64,000 bases of DNA from the NCBI RefSeq assembly GCF_019933235.1, contig NZ_CP082945.1:5431501-5495500 (forward strand), in the 5' to 3' direction. Shown here in pieces: positions 59,858 to 64,000 of the stretch. The stretch comes from Streptomyces angustmyceticus (GTDB taxonomy: Bacteria > Actinomycetota > Actinomycetes > Streptomycetales > Streptomycetaceae). Every line of letters starts with the position of its first letter. Position 1 is the first letter of the stretch. A model generated the notes under the pieces. The model searched no databases and was not told where the DNA came from. It saw only the letters and a list, made by a program, of their open reading frames with translations. Both the position numbers and the translations under genes were made by a program.

Positions 59858-60673
59858 CTACGGCAGGAAGTACATCGGGTTCGGCAGCTTGAACGTCCGG
59901 TCGCCGGCGCCGCCGTTCAGATCGCTGTACTGGTCCCCGAAGTTGGCGACGACGTCGTAGCCGAGGGACTCGATGTGCTTGCGGGTGCCCGACTTGTACT
60001 CGACGGTCGTGCAGGTGGCGCCGCAGGGCAGGTAGGCCGGCGGGTGCTCCTTGTCCTTCAGGAAGACGTGCCCGCGGTCCAGCGCCACGTGGTAGCCGGC
60101 GTTCTTGAGGTTGCGCACGCTCCAGGTGCGCTGCGCCTCCTTGCGGCCGGTCAGGAAGAAGACCTCGGCGCCCTTGTCGTGCGCCCAGTCGACCAGGCGG
60201 TTCATGCCGAAGACCGGGTCCATGTCGGTGTGCGCCAGGTACTTGTCCTGGCTCTCCTCGGTGAAGTGGAAGCCGACCTGGAGCTCGTAGTTGTAGGTGA
60301 GCAGGGTGGTGTCGTCGATGTCGAGGACGATCGCCGGCCTGCCCTTCCCGCCCGTCCGGTCGTGCCGGGCGAGGGCCTTGGACAGGTAGCCGCGGGCCTT
60401 GGCCTCGATGCCGCGGACCTGCCGTGCGTAGTTGCTGTGCGGGGAGGCGTAGTGCTCGCCGTCCGCCGTGACCGTGTCCCCGTAGTACGCCTTGATCTTG
60501 TCCTGGACCTGCGTGAGGTTGGGTATCTCCTTGTCGGTGCGCGGCACGGAGTGCTCGGCGGTGGCCTGGCCGGCGCCGAAGGCCGCCGTGCCGGCGACGA
60601 GAGCGGTGACCGCGGCGGCGCCGAGGCGGGCCCTCCGGGAGAGGGCGGGGCGGAAACGGGCGGGGCGGGGCAT
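59858..60673 (-). CDS. Secreted HAD-superfamily class B-like acid phosphatase
   Basis: The 271-residue product begins with an Arg-rich signal peptide (LGAAAVTALVAGTAAFGAGQATA, cleavage after about residue 40). The catalytic HAD motif VLDIDDTTLLTYNYE lies near residues 115-122, motif II in VFFLTGRKEAQ and the later Asp in VANFGDQYSDLNGG. It belongs to the acid phosphatase, class IIIB/VSP-like (pfam03767) family: a non-specific phosphomonoesterase acting outside the cell. One Cys pair (LPCGATCTT) could form a disulfide. ATG 60673 is followed directly by the signal peptide. I see no PhoP box by eye upstream. Confidence 0.88.
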   Translation of the reverse strand: MPRPARFRPALSRRARLGAAAVTALVAGTAAFGAGQATAEHSVPRTDKEIPNLTQVQDKIKAYYGDTVTADGEHYASPHSNYARQVRGIEAKARGYLSKALARHDRTGGKGRPAIVLDIDDTTLLTYNYELQVGFHFTEESQDKYLAHTDMDPVFGMNRLVDWAHDKGAEVFFLTGRKEAQRTWSVRNLKNAGYHVALDRGHVFLKDKEHPPAYLPCGATCTTVEYKSGTRKHIESLGYDVVANFGDQYSDLNGGAGDRTFKLPNPMYFLP

Positions 60674-60987
60674 GCGCGGCTCCTTGGAGAGGGGGGTGGG
60701 CCTCAGTAGGTCTAACAGAGCCTCAATTCGGTATCTACGCGCGAAGATTCAACCCTTGGCAAAGGCTTGCGCGGTGCGGGCTCTTGACGCTCGCGCGGCG
60801 GGCCCCCCGCCCTCCGACTCCCCCGGCGGACGCCACGGGCGGGCCCGCGGTCGGCGGCCCCGGGCCGCGGGTCACGGACCCGGCCGTGGTCCTGTGCGCG
60901 GTGGCCCGGCACGCGTACGGTGAGGCACGGATCGGTGGCGGTGCGCCACAGTGGTCCCGTACGTGATCTTTGAAAGGGGCTGTCCCG
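60674..60987. other. Divergent region between acid phosphatase and mscR
   Basis: No gene is supported. The part at 60705-60775 is AT-richer and should hold the phosphatase promoter on the minus strand. The mscR side ends with GTACGTGATCTTTGAAAGGGG, the last bases being its ribosome-binding site. Confidence 0.5.
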
Positions 60988-62073
60988 ATGGCACAGGAAG
61001 TGCGCGGCGTGATCGCGCCGGGGAAGAACGAACCGGTCCGGCTGGAGACCATCCTGGTGCCGGATCCGGGCCCCGGTGAGGCCGTGGTGAAGATCCAGGC
61101 GTGCGGGGTGTGCCACACCGACCTGCACTACAAGCAGGGCGGCATCAACGACGACTTCCCGTTCCTGCTCGGCCACGAGGCGGCCGGCGTGGTGGAGTCG
61201 GTCGGCGCCGGGGTCACCGACGTCGCGCCGGGGGACTTCGTCGTCCTCAACTGGCGTGCGGTGTGCGGCCAGTGCCGCGCCTGTCTGCGCGGCCGCCCCC
61301 AGTACTGCTTCGACACCCACAACGCCCGCCAGAAGATGACGCTGAAGGACGGCACGGAGCTGACCCCGGCGCTGGGCATCGGAGCCTTCGCCGACAAGAC
61401 GCTGGTCGCCTCCGGGCAGTGCACCAAGGTCGACCCCCGCGTGGCGCCCGAGGTGGCCGGGCTGCTGGGCTGCGGCGTGATGGCGGGCATCGGCGCCGCC
61501 CTCAACACCGGCGGCGTCGGGCGGGGCGACTCGGTCGCGGTCATCGGCTGCGGCGGCGTCGGCGACGCGGCCGTGGTGGGCGCGCGGCTGGCCGGCGCGG
61601 CCACGATCGTCGCGGTGGACATCGACGACCGCAAGCTGGAGACCGCGCGTTCCATGGGCGCCACCCACACCGTCAACTCCCGCGACACCGACCCCGTCGA
61701 GGCGGTCCGCGAGCTGACCGGCGGTTTCGGCGCGGACGTCGTCATCGACGCGGTCGGCCGCCCCGAGACCTACCGGCAGGCGTTCTACGCCCGCGACCTG
61801 GCCGGCACCGTCGTCCTCGTCGGCGTCCCCACTCCCGACATGACCCTGGAACTCCCCCTCCTGGACGTCTTCGGCCGCGGCGGCGCCCTCAAGTCCTCCT
61901 GGTACGGCGACTGTCTGCCCTCCCGCGACTTCCCGATGCTCGTCGACCTGCATCTGCAGGGCCGGATCGACCTGGGGGCGTTCGTCACGGAGACCATCGG
62001 CATCGACGACGTCGAGCGGGCCTTCGCGCGGATGCACGCGGGCGACGTGCTGCGTTCGGTGGTGACGCTCTGA
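60988..62073 (+). CDS. mscR: S-(hydroxymethyl)mycothiol dehydrogenase
   Basis: This zinc-dependent alcohol dehydrogenase oxidises the formaldehyde adduct of mycothiol (and reduces S-nitrosomycothiol) with NAD. The 361-residue length is that of characterised MscR. Catalytic zinc ligands are Cys in ACGVCHTDLH (near residue 40) and His/Glu in LLGHEAAG; the structural zinc site is CGQCRACLRGRPQYC; the Rossmann motif is GCGGVGDAAVVG. ATG 60988 has AAAGGGG ten bases upstream. It is translationally coupled to the following MBL gene. Confidence 0.94.
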   Translation: MAQEVRGVIAPGKNEPVRLETILVPDPGPGEAVVKIQACGVCHTDLHYKQGGINDDFPFLLGHEAAGVVESVGAGVTDVAPGDFVVLNWRAVCGQCRACLRGRPQYCFDTHNARQKMTLKDGTELTPALGIGAFADKTLVASGQCTKVDPRVAPEVAGLLGCGVMAGIGAALNTGGVGRGDSVAVIGCGGVGDAAVVGARLAGAATIVAVDIDDRKLETARSMGATHTVNSRDTDPVEAVRELTGGFGADVVIDAVGRPETYRQAFYARDLAGTVVLVGVPTPDMTLELPLLDVFGRGGALKSSWYGDCLPSRDFPMLVDLHLQGRIDLGAFVTETIGIDDVERAFARMHAGDVLRSVVTL

Positions 62074-62702
62074 TGGCGGCGCGCATCGACCACCTGGTCA
62101 CCTCAGGCACCTTCTCCCTCGACGGCGGCACCTGGGACGTCGACAACAACGTGTGGATCGTCGGCGACGACGAGGAGGCGATCGTCATCGACGCCGCCCA
62201 TGACGCCGACGCCATCCTCGAAGCCCTCGGCGGCCGGACGCTGCGCGCGATCGTCTGCACCCACGGGCACAACGACCACATCGACGCGGCCCCGGCACTG
62301 GCCTCCCGCACCGGCGCCCGGATCCATCTGCACCCCGCCGACCTGCCGCTGTGGAAGATGACCCACCCGGACACCGCGCCGGACGCGGAGCTGGCGGACG
62401 GCCAGGTGCTCACCATCGCCGGCACCGACCTGACCGTGCTGCACACGCCGGGCCACGCGCCCGGCGCGGTCTGCCTCCACGCCCCCGAGCTGGACACCGT
62501 CTTCACCGGCGACACCCTCTTCCAGGGCGGCCCCGGCGCCACCGGCCGGTCCTTCTCGGACTTCCCGACCATCGTGGCCTCGATCCGGGAACGGCTGCTG
62601 ACCCTGCCGCCGCGGACACAGGTGCGCACCGGCCACGGCGACGCGACCACGATCGAAGCGGAGGCCCCGCACCTGGAGGAGTGGATCAAGCGGGGCCACT
62701 GA
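62073..62702 (+). CDS. MBL-fold hydrolase of the mscR operon (probable S-formylmycothiol hydrolase)
   Basis: The 209-residue product has the metal motif CTHGHNDHIDAAPAL near residue 68, HTPGHAPGAVCLH and VFTGDTLFQGGPGATG (glyoxalase II-like). Genes of this type follow mscR in actinobacteria, including mycobacteria, and are thought to hydrolyse S-formylmycothiol to formate, the step after MscR. This function is inferred from context. The ATG uses the last base of the mscR stop (TGATG), so translation is coupled. Confidence 0.88.
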   Translation: MAARIDHLVTSGTFSLDGGTWDVDNNVWIVGDDEEAIVIDAAHDADAILEALGGRTLRAIVCTHGHNDHIDAAPALASRTGARIHLHPADLPLWKMTHPDTAPDAELADGQVLTIAGTDLTVLHTPGHAPGAVCLHAPELDTVFTGDTLFQGGPGATGRSFSDFPTIVASIRERLLTLPPRTQVRTGHGDATTIEAEAPHLEEWIKRGH

Positions 62703-62828
62703 GGGGCGCGAGCCACCGGCCGTGCCGCGCCGGACCATTAGGGGCGGGGCGGCCGGATCCCGTAGGGGGTGCGGGCGCCCCTTGCGGGCCACAACGCGGC
62801 GGGGGCGGAGGGTATTCCGCCCGTCGCC

Positions 62829-64000
62829 TCACGCCTCCCCGGCCGCCCGTTCCAGGATGCGGGCGGCCACCGCGGGGGAGTCCACCAGCGGATGCAGCGC
62901 CAGCGCCCGCAGCGCGGCGTCCCGGTCCTTGTACACGGCCGCCTCCACGGTCGCCCGCTCCACCGCCTTGACCTGGAGCATCAGCCCCAACTGGGCGTCC
63001 TGCAGCGGCGCGCAGGGCAGCGGCCGCGCGCCCTGCGCGGTCACCTCGCACACCGTCTCCACGATCGCGTCCGGGGCCAGCTGCGGCACCGTCGTCCCGT
63101 TGCGGACGTTGAGGATCAGCCGGGTCCCGCTGTCGCCGGTGATGGCGTGCATCAGGGCCAGCGCCACCCGGTCGTAGCCGCCGCCCTCCAGGTCGTGGCT
63201 GTCGCGCTGCCAGCCGCCGCTCGCCTCCCGGCTGTGCGCCATGTACGTCTCCTCGCGCTCCAGCCGGGTGCGCTCCCACAGCGCGTACGCCCGCTCCGGG
63301 CCGCCGGCCGCCGCGGCCCGCTCGAAGAAGCCGCCCTGCTGCCGGTCGAGGAACTCGCCGCGGGTCTGACCGGTGTCCCGTACGGAGCCGAGGGTCTCGC
63401 GGCGGAAGTAGTAGTAGTGCAGGTACTCGTTGGGCAGTGCGCCCAGGGCCCGCAGCCACTCGGCGCCGAAGAGCCGGCCCTCCTCGAAGGAGCCCAGCGC
63501 CCGGTCGTCGGCGAGCAGGCCCGGCAGCAGATCGGTGCCGTCCAGCGTCAACGACCGCAGCCAGCCGAGGTGGTTGAGCCCCACGTAGTCGTAGCCCGCG
63601 CGGGCCGGGTCCGCGAGGGCCGCCGGGTCCGCGCCGGCCGCCCGCGCCGCCCGCCGCACCAGCCCCACCGGCGAATCGCAGATCCCGATGACACGGTCGC
63701 CGAGCACCTGGGACATCGCCTCGGTGACCGTGCCCGCGGGGTTGGTGAAGTTGATGACCCACGCCCCCGGGGCGAGCGCCGCGACCCGCTCGGCGATGTG
63801 CAGGGCCACCGGAACCGTCCGCAGGCCGTAGAGGACGCCGCCCGCGCCGACCGTCTCCTGGCCGAGCACCCCCTCGGACAGCGGGATCCGCTCGTCGCGC
63901 ACCCGCCCGGCCGTGCCGCCCACCCGGATCGCCGAGAAGACGAAGCCGGCCCCGGCCAGCGCGTCGTCCAGCCGCTCCTCGACCCGTACCGGCACCGGAG
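62829..64000 (-). CDS. Glycoside hydrolase family 4 (6-phospho-beta-glucosidase-like), 5' end outside the window
   Basis: GH4 enzymes cleave glycosides by an NAD- and metal-dependent redox mechanism. The 390 residues visible show INFTNPAGTVTEA, GICDSPVGL (metal Cys), VGLNHLGW (metal His) and EYLHYYYF, typical of the 6-phospho-beta-glucosidase branch. The N-terminal NAD-binding loop is missing because the gene continues past 64000; about 60 residues should remain. GTG 63995 is in frame but lies after the conserved start, so it is not the true start. The substrate may be phosphorylated cellobiose or chitobiose; no PTS gene is in view. Confidence 0.88.
   Translation of the reverse strand, partial: PVPVRVEERLDDALAGAGFVFSAIRVGGTAGRVRDERIPLSEGVLGQETVGAGGVLYGLRTVPVALHIAERVAALAPGAWVINFTNPAGTVTEAMSQVLGDRVIGICDSPVGLVRRAARAAGADPAALADPARAGYDYVGLNHLGWLRSLTLDGTDLLPGLLADDRALGSFEEGRLFGAEWLRALGALPNEYLHYYYFRRETLGSVRDTGQTRGEFLDRQQGGFFERAAAAGGPERAYALWERTRLEREETYMAHSREASGGWQRDSHDLEGGGYDRVALALMHAITGDSGTRLILNVRNGTTVPQLAPDAIVETVCEVTAQGARPLPCAPLQDAQLGLMLQVKAVERATVEAAVYKDRDAALRALALHPLVDSPAVAARILERAAGEA

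Overview
The window is chromosomal DNA of a Streptomyces species. The evidence is very high GC with strong third-position G/C bias, GTG and occasional TTG starts, the family content (mycothiol-dependent formaldehyde dehydrogenase, HrcA/CIRCE with DnaJ2, SpoIIE-type phosphatase), and a gene order that, from memory, follows the conserved core around rne, obg, proBA, nadD, leuS, lepA and hrcA in S. coelicolor. I see no insertion sequence, prophage or CRISPR array. Almost everything is core genome.

Layout. 1-9.2 kb: end of a GNAT acetyltransferase, a Trp-rich repetitive membrane protein, the DUF2344 protein, RNase E/G with long disordered arms, rplU-rpmA and obg. 9.3-21.2 kb: a membrane-fused TagB/TagF-like polymerase (minus strand), proB and proA with a small conserved gene between them, two membrane proteins sharing an N-terminal motif, an M48 protease (minus), two tiny membrane proteins, nadD and an LCP/LytR_C protein. 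Several of these look connected with cell-wall or spore-wall building. 21.4-30.7 kb: rsfS and a histidine phosphatase, two identical tRNA-Ala(GGC) genes enclosing two zinc-ribbon proteins and a GT87 mannosyltransferase-like protein, a secreted S53 peptidase, and leuS behind what looks like a leucine attenuator. 31-38.8 kb: a membrane coiled-coil protein, DegV, comEA-comEC and an arylamine N-acetyltransferase. 39-51.4 kb: holA, a membrane protein, rpsT and lepA divergently arranged, a long-chain acyl-CoA ligase with a promoter/operator, an ATPase-GAF-phosphatase regulator and hemW. 51.4-64 kb: a Uma2 protein, DUF3097 and MBL genes, hrcA-dnaJ2 behind CIRCE, a nitronate monooxygenase/rsmE pair, OsmC, HIT and RNase Z, a secreted acid phosphatase, mscR with its MBL partner, and a truncated GH4 glycosidase.

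The points most worth a second look are these. (1) An apparent ribosome-mediated attenuator stands before leuS, with a leaderless 12-codon leader peptide carrying three consecutive Leu codons. (2) The only TTA codon I found in the window lies in comEA, which is translationally coupled to comEC, so both could depend on bldA. (3) The reading frame appears to switch near the end of comEC. (4) A -10 box followed by exactly six bases and the start codon recurs, implying many leaderless mRNAs. (5) An LCP protein lacks key arginines and carries a Tyr/Gln/Gly-rich cytoplasmic arm. (6) RNase E has the same basic repeat on both sides of its catalytic core. (7) Two genes appear to start with CTG. Several convergent or intergenic stretches carry degenerate GC-rich short repeats.
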